Part shown: in pieces, positions 49,936 through 60,041 of the stretch
Layout of the letters: each line of letters starts with the position of its first letter
Numbering within the stretch: position 1 is the first letter of the stretch
DNA from: Ciona savignyi
Taxonomy: Eukaryota > Chordata > Ascidiacea > Phlebobranchia > Cionidae
Assembly: GCA_000149265.1 (NCBI GenBank)
Contig: CH003059.1
Location: 62,001-126,000 of the forward strand
Length of the DNA: 64,000 nucleotides
Reading direction: 5' to 3'
Program-made: the position numbers and the translations under genes
Notes under the pieces: generated by a model
Told to the model about the DNA's origin: nothing
Databases searched by the model: none
Seen by the model: only the letters and a program-made list of their open reading frames with translations

Positions 49936-52900
49936 ATGAGCCCAGTATCCGCGATAACCAATCTATACCGAGCAAAATGGATATTTCGATCACTTGTGTT
50001 CATGGTCATATTTGGGGTCTTATATTATCACAGGATCGTCCGGTAAGTCGATGATGTTTATTTTGCTGCCACTTATCATTAGGTAGCATGGTATACTTTT
50101 AAATGGAATAGTCTACCAAATGCACTAAGCAGAAAATATTCAATATGCAAGATAACCAGAATCTAGTTCTCTCTACATATAGGCCATATGCAGTATCCAT
50201 TTTTGGTTGTATTCCTATTTGCGTTATATCGTGGTGGTTACTGTACATTATACACATGAATTCTTATTTCGTTTTCTCACAAATCTGTTATTTGTGGAAC
50301 TGCTGCTTTGACGTTTATTACACAGATATAACCTGGTAACATTGTACAATATATTGGGGACATCATTAGAAGTAATAATAAGCTGGATCATGCACGTGTA
50401 CTGCGACCATGCACTGTATATGTACAGAATTATACCAGGATATGCGTGAACACAATTCAACTGTCACGATAAAACTAGCATAGAAAATCAACACAATGCA
50501 ATATCCACATTTGTGTAATCGACGCCATCTTGTTTCCACAGATACGACAATGGGAAGATAATTGTGAAACTGCGCGAAAAGACGGTCGTTGACACAACAA
50601 CCCAAGCGGCACAATTGCGACAGAACAAAGTTACAACCCCCACAACAACTCAAACTACGACAACAACGACAACTCAACCCACATCAACCCAGCATATTGT
50701 GGAAACCAAACACACTCAGCCCTCGGAAAAAGATGGCAACAAAAATAATCTGGACTTTGCTGAAAAGAGCAAACTCTTAATTCGAAAGTCCTTGCAAACG
50801 GCTCTCCAGCTGAAGGAATTATTTCGCCATCAAACAGAAATGTTAATGAAACGACCGAACGACACGAAATCCATCTTGGATCATTTTAAAAGACTTTCTG
50901 AATCGTTGGAAAAGTAAGGAAATAATGCTAAGTTATTATGGATCGAATCCGAAGGGAATACTTTTTGATTTTACTCTGTTTCTTTTTATTTTTGTGTCAC
51001 GCTCGTGACAAGCATCGCCTTGTTTCCATAGAGTTAAAAAAAATTAGGAAATGAAATCATTTTATATTGTTTTTTATTATGTTTTTGTTCTGTACAAACG
51101 TAAATACTTCATTCCCAAAACATAAAGTTTGGATTGGTAACGCGGGATCCCATTATTCTGCACGCAGAAACAAATAGTTTACGGTGAAATGGTTTTTAAA
51201 TATAGTGGTGGGTAACACCAATTATCCAGCTATTCATATAAAGTTTTGTTAATCGTGGAGATTTCCAAGTTGTCTCAACCAACTTTACCGCAAACTTTTC
51301 TTCGAGGCTTATAGTTTAATTTTTTATAAACATTTGTTTATTTTATGCGGGTTTAGCGGCCACGTCTAATTATACCGAAACTTTACAATTTATTGCTAAA
51401 CTAAACTAAAATAGTAACTTCCCACAGTTCGTTTCGCTTCGATTTGGAAACTCTGCTCGACATCTTAACGAAAGGCGACCTTGAGGAAATAAAGGAACTG
51501 AATAAAATCGCCCAAGCCATGATCTACAAATCTCAGGTAAATTAGTTATTTTTAACGAGAGATTTAATTTAATCCATCAAATGAATATTGTCTGCAGAAT
51601 CCAAAGGATTGCGCGAAGGCGAAGAAATTGCATTGTTCGGTCATACACAAAACGTGCGGGTTTGGGTGCCTGATCCACGACTACGGGTTGTGTATGTTCG
51701 TAGCGGTTGGTGAAGGACGATCAATGCAGTATGACTTGAACCAACAAACCACATATCCCGGGTTGGGATCTACGTTCAAATATGCCAGCGACACTTGCGT
51801 TAATAGAACTAATTTTGCACAATCGTCCAACTGGAAGCGTGAGTAGGATTATTATAAGTCACGTGTATATTAAATCGGGGATAGGATATTGATGTTTATC
51901 CCTGTGAATGGAAAACTAGGGGGTTAACACACGGGCAATCGTCAGATCACCTCGCGCCCATCATTGGGTTACTGGAGCCATTGCAGTGTGTTGTGTATGA
52001 TAGACACGTTCCTTCAATTTAGTAGAACCCATTAATCTGCTTGGTTCAGGCAATGTCCGTAAAGTGCCTTTCCCAAGGACACAACCGACTAGATAGCGAC
52101 CAGTTTTGAACCTGCAACCGTTCGCCTAAAATGCAACGTACAAACTAACCGGTCGCATAATATATGTGTTTGTCCCAGCTCTCTTCGGCAACTTGACCAC
52201 CACAGGAAGACAGGAAGTGGTGACGTTCAATATAACTGGTCCATTCACGAGCCACTCACTATTCAGTCCCGGGACAGTCCCTGATAAGATACTACCACGG
52301 ATACAACGTGTACACGCTGATCCGAAGGTTTGGTGGACAGGACACGTCATCAGTTATCTTCTTCGGCTACAAAAATCGGCTTTAGCTGATTATGAATCGT
52401 TCAAACAAAAGATTAAATTTATTCATCCGATAGTAGGGTAAGCTATCTATTCTAACATTATACTGGAAATCACATGCATAAAAGAATAAGTTTGATGAAT
52501 TGTGTGTTTATTAGTTTAATGTTAAAACAAACGGGTATATGATTGAGTTGGTAACAACAGTTAATACGTTTGTGTAAACCACATGGTTTGATTGTTGTAT
52601 TGTAATGATAATCAGCGAAAGAGGCTTGATGCTTGGCACACGTTGAGTACAAACACATTAGCTTATATAGATGCTCATACATATCGTCTCATTTGGAATG
52701 CAGCGTATTTATTTTGTTAAACACCCCAAAGTTATTATGGCTATTAAGGAAGTAGTCGCTTAATACCGACATGGGATTTTCACCGGTGAAACATTTCAAC
52801 ATTATTTAGTTCCATCCCAATTGAACGCTGATAGAAAAATGTTTTACCAGGCTTAGTTTCGAACCCATGATGAGATCGTCCACAAGACCGTTTTCGTATG

Positions 52901-54243
52901 TGATTTGGTTAATGTATCGGTTGCGTTAACCATTCGGCCACACGACCGCACCATGCCATGGTGGCCACAGCAGGCGGCCCTGATGCGCCTCACGTGTAGA
53001 CGCGGATGTCAAACACCAAACCACGAATCGATATTCACACACTTCCATCCCCGCAGTATCCACGTGAGACGAACCGACAAACACACGGAAGCACCCCACC
53101 TAGCGTTGGAACGGTACATGGACCACGTGATTCGGTGGTTCGACCGATATGAGATGCGACATCCCAGCGACAAAGTGATCAGACGTGTTTATCTCGCAAC
53201 AGACGAACCGGAAGTGATCAAAGAGGCGAATACCAAGTATGTGACGTCACTTCCCACTATCGCGGTTGAATATATCATGTCATCCACCACTCAGATACCC
53301 GAGCTACACGTTCCTAACAGCTCCTAGGAAATCATCGGGGAATCCCCAGAACCGATCCAGCAGCGCCGCACTAGTGGGTATATTGTACGACATACTAGCG
53401 TTGAAAGATAGCGATTTCATCGTGGTCACTCTCTCTTCGAACGTAAGTTACTATTTGTGGTACGGTTGTGTGGACTAATGGTTAACGCGACCGATAAACA
53501 TGCCAACTATAAAAAACGGTCCAAGTGATGAGCACATCTTGGGTTCGAAACTTATTCTGGTAAAAAAAAAAAATAAATAAAAATAAAAATTGGTATTTGC
53601 GTTCGGTCGTGTAACCGAATGGTTAACGCGACCCATACACGATCACATCGTGGGTGCAAAACTTGGCTCGGTAAAAAAAATTGCAATTTACGAGTTGGAG
53701 AACCGCCATCTGTTATTCCAATGGCGTCTTCCCCGGACAATCAACATGTGATCAACTTCTCCAATGTTGTGGAAGTGATTCATTTAAATCAATGCAATTC
53801 AAATAAAACTGGCATACACAGTACAAACCTGCTACATTTATTCCCTTTTGGTTTAAAACTTTCACATTCAGGTTGGAAGGACGGTTTATGAACTGCGACA
53901 AACGTTACCCATGGACCCGACGTTTAGTATCGCAAACCTGGACGATTCCCATCATTATTGGGGGGAAATCGGCCACAAGAAAGTGGCGACCATGGACCAC
54001 AAGCCACCCCCATTCACCATGTGCAATAACACACAAGAGCGTGAATATTTCGTTCATATGAGGAAATGGACTTGCGAAATTGAATTGAAAGTCGGCGACG
54101 ATCTTCAAGTTATGTTCTTCATGGAGCATGGCTACCTCATCGGCGGGTACAATCGACGAACTCATCTGCACGGTTTGTTCCCAGCGCACAAAGTAAAGGA
54201 AGTACTCATTCCAGCTCCATACAATACTTATGGACTACTGTGA
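49936..54243 (+). CDS. FUT8: Alpha-(1,6)-fucosyltransferase (core fucosylation)
   Basis: Transfers fucose from GDP-fucose to the innermost GlcNAc of N-glycans in the Golgi. Eight exons: 49936-50042, 50542-50913, 51428-51536, 51598-51838, 52179-52437, 53057-53236, 53295-53442, 53872-54243; 595 residues (human 575). Type II layout: short cytoplasmic tail, membrane helix (FRSLVFMVIFGVLYY), a stem with a Thr-rich run (TTTQTTTTTTTQPTSTQ) then coiled coil, the GT23 domain with NPKDCAKAKKLHC and CGFGC, the donor-site motif HVRRTDK (Arg367, Arg368), YLATDEP, and a C-terminal SH3 domain (about 525-590). Human FUT8 has ATDDP, so the second acidic residue is Glu here. Start chosen at 49936 for the expected short tail; in-frame 49792 is possible. 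The exon 6-7 intron is only 58 bp. Confidence 0.95.
51105..51240 (-). repeat. Dispersed TTTCTGCAAG-type repeat, inverted copy
   Basis: Reverse complement contains TTTGTTTCTGCGTGCAG and AATGGGATCCC, related to 31285-31480 and 35600-35960. In FUT8 intron 2. Confidence 0.6.
51275..51425 (+). repeat. GGCCGC dispersed repeat (copy 5) providing the FUT8 exon 3 acceptor
   Basis: CTTTACCGCAAACTTTTCTTC, GGGTTTAGCGGCCACGTC and AAAATAGTAACTTCCCACAG. The end of the repeat coincides with the 3' splice site of FUT8 exon 3 (51428); the equivalent end at 17545 reads AATAACTTCCCCACA. Confidence 0.7.
51880..52157 (-). repeat. SINE-1 copy, near full length
   Basis: GGATAGGATATTGATG tail to the AACTAACCGGTCGC head, ending about 20 bp before FUT8 exon 5. 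Confidence 0.85.
52848..52950 (-). repeat. SINE-2 copy
   Basis: TAGTTTCGAACCCATGATG and AACCATTCGGCCACACGACC, in FUT8 intron 5. Confidence 0.8.
53461..53575 (+). repeat. SINE-2 copy
   Basis: GGTTGTGTGGACTAATGG, TTGGGTTCGAAACTTAT and a long A-rich end; 18 bp after FUT8 exon 7. Confidence 0.8.
53602..53685 (+). repeat. SINE-2 copy, internally shortened
   Basis: Directly behind the previous copy, with TCGTGTAACCGAATGG and TGGGTGCAAAACTTGG and a deletion of the middle insert. Confidence 0.75.
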
Positions 54244-55738
54244 CCCGACAGACACAAGAAACTGCTTGTTTATTTTTATAAGTCCCCTATAATCCGGCCG
54301 ATTATACATTACATCGGTGAATTGAGTGCTTGACGAGATAACTTCCAGCCCTTACATATCGGACTGTAGGTTGCTAAGCTATTGATCGATCAATGCATTC
54401 ATTCTATATATTGCCGTTTTATCCTGTCTCCTCAATGTAAAATAATTGTTTTATTCTTCCTTACTGTAACGAAGGAGCGAAAAAATAAACTAAACTAACT
54501 AAAACTAAACTAAAACTATGGCTGTTGTGGTTTGATTCCAAATATTCCTTTTGTTGCTTACCATTATTCTTAACACATTATATACGTAATAAAACCAACT
54601 CTGGTAGACGTGGTTTCGATATTGATTATAAATAATAGGAATTCCGTAATATGGCTCTTATTTTAGAATAATAGGATCAAAAGGAAGATTCTTTGTATAT
54701 CCTAACATTCAGCTCTCTACATTTATCCTGACTTAATGGTTAACTATGTATAACGTTTGAATGTATTTCGCTGGTCCGAATACGTTAAATAAAATCATAA
54801 TTGGGGAATATAGGTAATGGGAATTCTTTGCTGTAGAATAATGATTAAAAGGTAGTTCTGCATTCGGTTTTCAGCGTTTTTCGTTCACCGGACCTCTAGA
54901 AGCAAAGTAACAACTGATCCAAGCGGCCGACGATGGGCGCGAGGTGATCTGACGATTAACAGTGTGTTAACCCCCTTGCGTGGAGGGTGCAATACTCGTT
55001 TGTTTGATCACATATTGTAGAACCCTACTTATTATGGATTCCCTTCGATTCCGAAGGATTTACGCTTGGATTGTTCGTGTATCAACTCTTTACCGAGGAC
55101 TACAGGTCGAATGTGTAGAATGTGTGTGTGTTAAACTTATTCGATTTTTGTCCTCTAACAAAAGCCCGCGTTTTACCCGATACGTCGATGAAGACAGTAC
55201 GTCCAAGTGTAGAACTGCAATATGTTCCATCTTTTTGACTCTAACGCCGTAACGTGGTACTTTTAAAGTTGTAAAGGTTATATTGGAGTGTGTGCGTTAT
55301 TTAACAGTGTGTCGTTGTAGTGTGTTAACTATTGTTGTGTTTTCCTTATTTATAAATTCGCACAACATATAATAAAACGGAAATATTTGCAGGTTATTCG
55401 TACAGCATAATGGTGACTTATGTCGTGGTTGAAGCATAGATACTACATTAATGTAGTATCTTTTGGTTAAAAAAATGTCAACGTGACCACTGTCGTAATT
55501 ACTACATTCGGGGAAGTCCCGGTACTGGTGCTGTAGTAACATGTCGTATAATTGGAACTCTGTAACAACCTTAAATAGACAAAATCGAATGTCGGAGATT
55601 AGAATAAGGTTCTATTCAATTATCACATATATAAAGTATAGAAATTCTGGCCGCTTAGCTCTAGGGGCGTCTGCAGGCGAAAGGTTGTCGGATTGGTAGC
55701 TATCCAGTTACAGGGCCTTCACTATTTCGGTACAGAGT

Positions 55739-55929
55739 CTCTAAATACTACAGGACCGCTTGGACCGCTTGGATCGCTTACTATACTTCGTAATTACAAA
55801 AGCCATGATATTAATGTTAGGGTTGGGGTTAAAGTTAGTTCTGGGGTTGAGATTAGTGTTTGGGACAGGGTTAGAATTTTACTTTCCATAGCAATCTAAG
55901 TGATTCAAGCGGTCCTGTAGTATTTAGAG
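55739..55929. mobile_element. MITE with telomere-like core (copy 2)
   Basis: Ends CTCTAAATACTACAGGACCG and, reversed, CTCTAAATACTACAGGACCG; core ATGTTAGGGTTGGGGTTAAAG almost identical to 4176-4393. Confidence 0.85.
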
Positions 55930-55991
55930 TCAGCCACTACTCTGCGTGATGAGCGCAGAGCAGGCGCGACAAGTATATCATGAGCGAAACA

Positions 55992-56098
55992 AAGTATTTT
56001 CGTCACTGACATTAGCGGGACGGGTTAGAGTTATATTATAATATAACCCTAACCTCCCTCATATACCAAGTCCTGCTAATGTAAGTGACAAAAATACC
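55992..56098. mobile_element. Small palindromic MITE-like element
   Basis: GTATTTTCGTCACTGACATT on the left and, reversed from the right, GTATTTTTGTCACTTACATT, continuing into AGC(G/A)GGAC; the centre TTATATTATAATATAA is itself palindromic. It would fold into one long hairpin of about 100 nt. Confidence 0.8.
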
Positions 56099-56335
56099 TC
56101 TCCATCCTCTTCCCACTGCAGATTAGTAAATCCCCTATCCAGCAAAAGTTATGTGAATTTTAATAAATAGCATCGCTATACCATAAAATGTTATAGTGAT
56201 ACTATTTAGTTCTTCTTTTCTTCCATTGTACTGTTAATATTGAAATAACTTATCTGATGATCTAATAACATTTATAAATCTAAAAATAGTGGGCATTTAG
56301 TTGGGTGTTGCCTGAACCCAGTTAATTAATGAGTG

Positions 56336-56425
56336 CCTCTAATTGCAACAGTATCACTTGGAACCCTAACTGTAACCCTCCAAGCAATCCAACAGCGCTC
56401 TGATCTATCCTGTAGTAATTAGAGG
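56336..56425. mobile_element. Short MITE related to the telomere-like family
   Basis: CCTCTAATTGCAACAG and, reversed, CCTCTAATTACTACAGG ends with AACCCTAACTGTAACCC inside; a 90-bp relative of 4176-4393 and 55739-55929. Confidence 0.65.
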
Positions 56426-56616
56426 TATTGTTAATAAATGAGTTACATTAAAACACTAGCAGCATATTATCATTAACCTGTGATGCAATAGTTTTGGTAC
56501 CTCGACAGTGGACACAAGTAAATTTGTCGACAACATATATTCCATTTTATGCAGAATATGATGATCATATAAAATTTAGGATAAACTGACCGGTCAATAC
56601 CGCTTTATTATTTAAT

Positions 56617-58170
56617 ATGGCGAAGTCTGTGAATACTGCTGAAGCTATAAAACATGCTTTCTACCAATGGAAGCTTCCCAAAGGCCATGACACTGGAATC
56701 AGGGTTAAGAACTCCTACGGCTGTTTAAGGCAGGAAAAGTCGCTTGTTCCGTTAGTTGTTTCCAACCCTAAGCATGTTACATGGTACGCGTGTGGACCTA
56801 CTGTGTATGACAAGACCCATGTCGGGCACGCCAGTTCATACATCAGGTTCGATACTTTGCGTAGAATCATGACTAATTATTTCGGTCTAACCATTAGCAT
56901 GGTGATGGGTGTTACCAACATTGATGATAAAATCATAGCGAGAGCTAATTTACTTAAAAAAGAATTTCTGTCAATGGCGAATGAATATGAGAATCAATTC
57001 AAGAGGGATTTGCTGAGTTTGAATATTCTTCCACCAGTAGCATATGGGAGAGTCAGTGATGTTCTTCCTCAGTTGATGGCGTTCATTCATCAACTTATAG
57101 AGCAACGTCACGCGTATGTTTCGGAAAGTGGGAACGTTTGGTTCAATGTAGATCGATTTACGGAATGTGGGAGATTAGTTCCAGTCCATAATGCTTGGAA
57201 TGAGTCATCCAACACAGAGAAACTGAGCGCACGAGATTTCGCGCTGTGGAAAGCGGCGAAGCCAGGAGAGCCGTATTGGGAGGCGCCGTGGGGAAATGGT
57301 CGGCCGGGTTGGCACTTAGAATGCTCGACCATCGCTAGTTTGTACTTCGGGAAGCAAATTGATATCCACACCGGCGCCTCTGACCTGGAGTTTCCTCACC
57401 ACGAGTCGGAAATTCTTCAATCGGAGGCGTTCCATTGTGGGGACCAATGGGCAAACTACTTCCTGCATTCAGGACTTTTGAACTTCGGAAACACTAAAAT
57501 GTCGAAATCGTTGGGAAATGTCATAGACGTTCAACATTTGGTGCAAAAATATTCAGCCGACATATTAAGATATCTATGTCTTTCAACATCTTGGCACGCA
57601 AACTTGAATTACAGTGAGAAGTTTATCAATCAAGCTAAGAAAGATGTTAAAAAACTTCAGAAGTTTTTAAAGAAGTGTCAACAATACATCCAAGGTAATA
57701 TTGAAGCATCAAATGTGGATGAGGTAAAAGCATTCCAGCTGCTGGATCGATGTAAAGAAACTGTGTATCAGTGTATGTGTGATAACTTTGACACCCAAGG
57801 AATTTTAGCAGCATTGCAAGAACTCTGTGGTTCGGTAGATGAAATGTTTGGTGATGAGATAATAATTCAAAACTGGGAGCCTGGTTCCTGTGTTAGATCT
57901 TCCACGCCGTTTGTGCACATTTTGACCTATGTGACCGAAACCTTTACAAACCTTGGATTCAGTAATATTTCCGCCCACGGATCTATGGGCAATAATGAAT
58001 CCACGCAAAACAATCTTATAAAGTTCCGAACAACAATACGGGACATTGCACTGCAGTCTGAAACCACTGATGCTGATATAAAAACACAGATATTAAAAGA
58101 ATGTGACAATCTTAGGGGTGAACTGAGTACAATGGGTTATATAGTGGGGGATAAATCTAGAAATGTTTAA
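56617..58170 (+). CDS. CARS2: Cysteinyl-tRNA synthetase, mitochondrial type, single exon
   Basis: Charges tRNA-Cys with cysteine; class Ia synthetase. One uninterrupted frame of 517 residues. The signature HIGH motif is HVGH (68-71), preceded by the zinc ligand in ACGPTVYDKT (Cys59); further zinc ligands are Cys236 (WHLECS) and the FPHHESE cluster (about His261 and Glu265); KMSKS is at 294-298. LKKL-type anticodon-binding helices follow (about 340-500). Size and lack of the long insertions of cytosolic CARS1 support the CARS2 (mitochondrial) assignment. The first 30 residues carry basic residues but no textbook presequence, so the exact start is less sure; the ATG at 56617 is the first in frame. 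Human CARS2 is split into many exons, so an intronless copy is notable. AATAAA at 58319-58324. Confidence 0.96.
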   Translation: MAKSVNTAEAIKHAFYQWKLPKGHDTGIRVKNSYGCLRQEKSLVPLVVSNPKHVTWYACGPTVYDKTHVGHASSYIRFDTLRRIMTNYFGLTISMVMGVTNIDDKIIARANLLKKEFLSMANEYENQFKRDLLSLNILPPVAYGRVSDVLPQLMAFIHQLIEQRHAYVSESGNVWFNVDRFTECGRLVPVHNAWNESSNTEKLSARDFALWKAAKPGEPYWEAPWGNGRPGWHLECSTIASLYFGKQIDIHTGASDLEFPHHESEILQSEAFHCGDQWANYFLHSGLLNFGNTKMSKSLGNVIDVQHLVQKYSADILRYLCLSTSWHANLNYSEKFINQAKKDVKKLQKFLKKCQQYIQGNIEASNVDEVKAFQLLDRCKETVYQCMCDNFDTQGILAALQELCGSVDEMFGDEIIIQNWEPGSCVRSSTPFVHILTYVTETFTNLGFSNISAHGSMGNNESTQNNLIKFRTTIRDIALQSETTDADIKTQILKECDNLRGELSTMGYIVGDKSRNV

Positions 58171-58412
58171 ATTTATTTTAATTATTTTTTTTACTACATT
58201 CTATCACTTTACATTTCTTTATTTGACAAAGTACAACAAAAAGCATGCGATTCTTGTTTATTGTTACAGTATTTTACTTTCCATTTAATGTGCGGCCCAT
58301 ACATTTCCTCAGCCCCGAAATAAACAGGAATGAAGTATCATATTTCTATGTACATAATCTTGCTATATTGGTTAATTTGCATTTTCTGTTTAGTCATGTA
58401 CAACCATGAATG

Positions 58413-58735
58413 TATGGACCGAATAGCTTGGTGGGTTGGTGCGTCACTTTTCAGCCGAAGGATTTTAGGTGCGAAACTGGGCACTGGATAGTTTGTTGTG
58501 TCCATCGGCAATACACATGGCTTACATTGTATGGACCTAGTGGATTACTTCTACCAAGGAATTCCGTAGTTATATACAACACACTGCAATTGCTCCGGTA
58601 AACCGAGGGTGGGCGCGAGGTGATCTGACCATTGCCCGTGTTATAATCCCCTAACGTATTCGGGAGGTACTGTTATGCCCACGTGATAACCTCCATTGAG
58701 CTTCCCATTCACGGAATAAACAAAAATACTCAATC
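58413..58735 (+). repeat. SINE-1-like copy, diverged sub-family
   Basis: Head TAGCTTGGTGGGTTGGTGCG as at 25858; the centre is present and partly duplicated (GGGAGGTACTGTTATGCCC), as at 21090. Confidence 0.75.
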
Positions 58736-58834
58736 ATAGATATTAGTAATTACACTCCGTCATTTTTAAAGTAGTTCTGCCTGCGGTGTGATACTGGTAG
58801 GCTTATAAATGGTTTGTGTATTATTTTATTCTAA

Positions 58835-59060
58835 TTCATTCACTTTTCCCAGTATCAAACAGATGTAAGTAAAAATCATAATACACAAACACGTAAGGCA
58901 GCAAAACGAACAGTGGCTTAAACACGTTATCAAAAAAAATATAAATATTAAATATAGTGGACGGCTAAGCAAAATTACACCTTGTTTCTAAATTAACCGG
59001 TACAAACCCCCAAAGAGAAAGGTGTGGCCAAGAGCGACCAATAATCAGGCGAGCCGGCTT
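58835..59060 (-). repeat. GGCCGC dispersed repeat (copy 6, long)
   Basis: Reverse complement matches 17275-17545 from AAAGCCGGCT to GGAAAAGTGAATG, including GTTCGTTTTGCTGCC. Confidence 0.7.
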
Positions 59061-59317
59061 TAGCAGAGTGTATAAATGTTCGGTTTTATTTAAGAAAACT
59101 AATTCGAAATTGTTCTTGCTTTAATCAACACTGTGGGCTGGATATAATGTAGAAATCTCAAATTCTGTACTTCGTGCAACTATGCAAAGTATGTTCGGTA
59201 AAATGAACTACTTCTACCAATGAAATCATTACCAAGTTGTTACAATGCAGCCTTCAAATTGAATTGAGAATTGAGATACCGTTGGCAAAAACTTGAGATA
59301 CCGTTGGCAAACGTCCG

Positions 59318-59582
59318 GTCCGGTGGTCTAGAGGTTAAGTGCGTCGCCTTTCAATCGAAAGGTTGCAGGTCCTTGGGCAAGGCACTTTACGGACATTTCC
59401 TGAACCCAGCGGATTAATGGGTTCTATGAAATTGAAGGAACGTGTCTATCATATACAACTCACTGCAATAGCTCCGGTAACCCGACGATGAGCGCGAGGT
59501 GATCTGACGATTGCCCGTGTGTTAACCCCCTTGGTTTTCCCATTCACGGGGATAAACATGAATATCCTATCCTATCCTATCC
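59318..59582 (+). repeat. SINE-1 copy with (TATCC)n tail
   Basis: Head GTGGTCTAGAGGTTAAGTGC with CCTTTCAATCGAAAGG; small deletion of the CTAGCTAG part; the 3' end is AACATGAATATCC followed by CTATC repeats, showing the pentamer tail clearly. Confidence 0.88.
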
Positions 59583-60041
59583 AAACCGCACATGTGGTTT
59601 GCACATAGATGCGCTTGTTTGTCATAATCTACACAAATGTTTTATAGTTGAATATGTCACCTCGAACATATGGTGCCACGACAAATGTTGTTTGGGAAAA
59701 TATGAAGTATATGTCGTCCACATAATTTTACCTTTTCACACAAAAGAGCTGCTAAACCTGAGGATAGTCCGCAAACCGCCTGTTCATTTCCCGAACCTTC
59801 TATATCTAGTGGGTTAATGGGTTTCAACAGTCGTAACGTTCATATATAAGTAACCCGACTGGCGAAACAAGGTAATCTTACAATTTAAAGTATGATAGCC
59901 ATATCTTGCTTAGAGAAGCATGGCGCGTTTTCCTATTTAGGGTATAAAGCACAAATCCTATTCTGAATAAGTAATAGTTTCTTTGATAATCGAGTTTTTA
60001 TTTTATTTATACCAAACAGCTGAAATTGACTGGATTGTGAC

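Larger units (their letters stand above)
54244..56616. other. Intergenic stretch between FUT8 and CARS2
   Basis: Contains AATAAA at 54485-54490 (possible FUT8 poly(A) signal), a short SINE-1 centre fragment (54928-54977), two MITEs of one family (55739-55929 and 56336-56425) and a palindromic element (55992-56098). A 90-codon frame at 54980-55252 shows no domain and is probably chance. Confidence 0.6.
58171..60041. other. Intergenic stretch between CARS2 and the ODF3-like gene
   Basis: Mostly repeats: diverged SINE-1 (58413-58735), GGCCGC repeat (58835-59060), SINE-1 (59318-59582). The rest is AT-rich with no exon recognised. AATAAA read on the minus strand near 60000 is a likely poly(A) signal for the ODF3-like gene. 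Confidence 0.6.
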
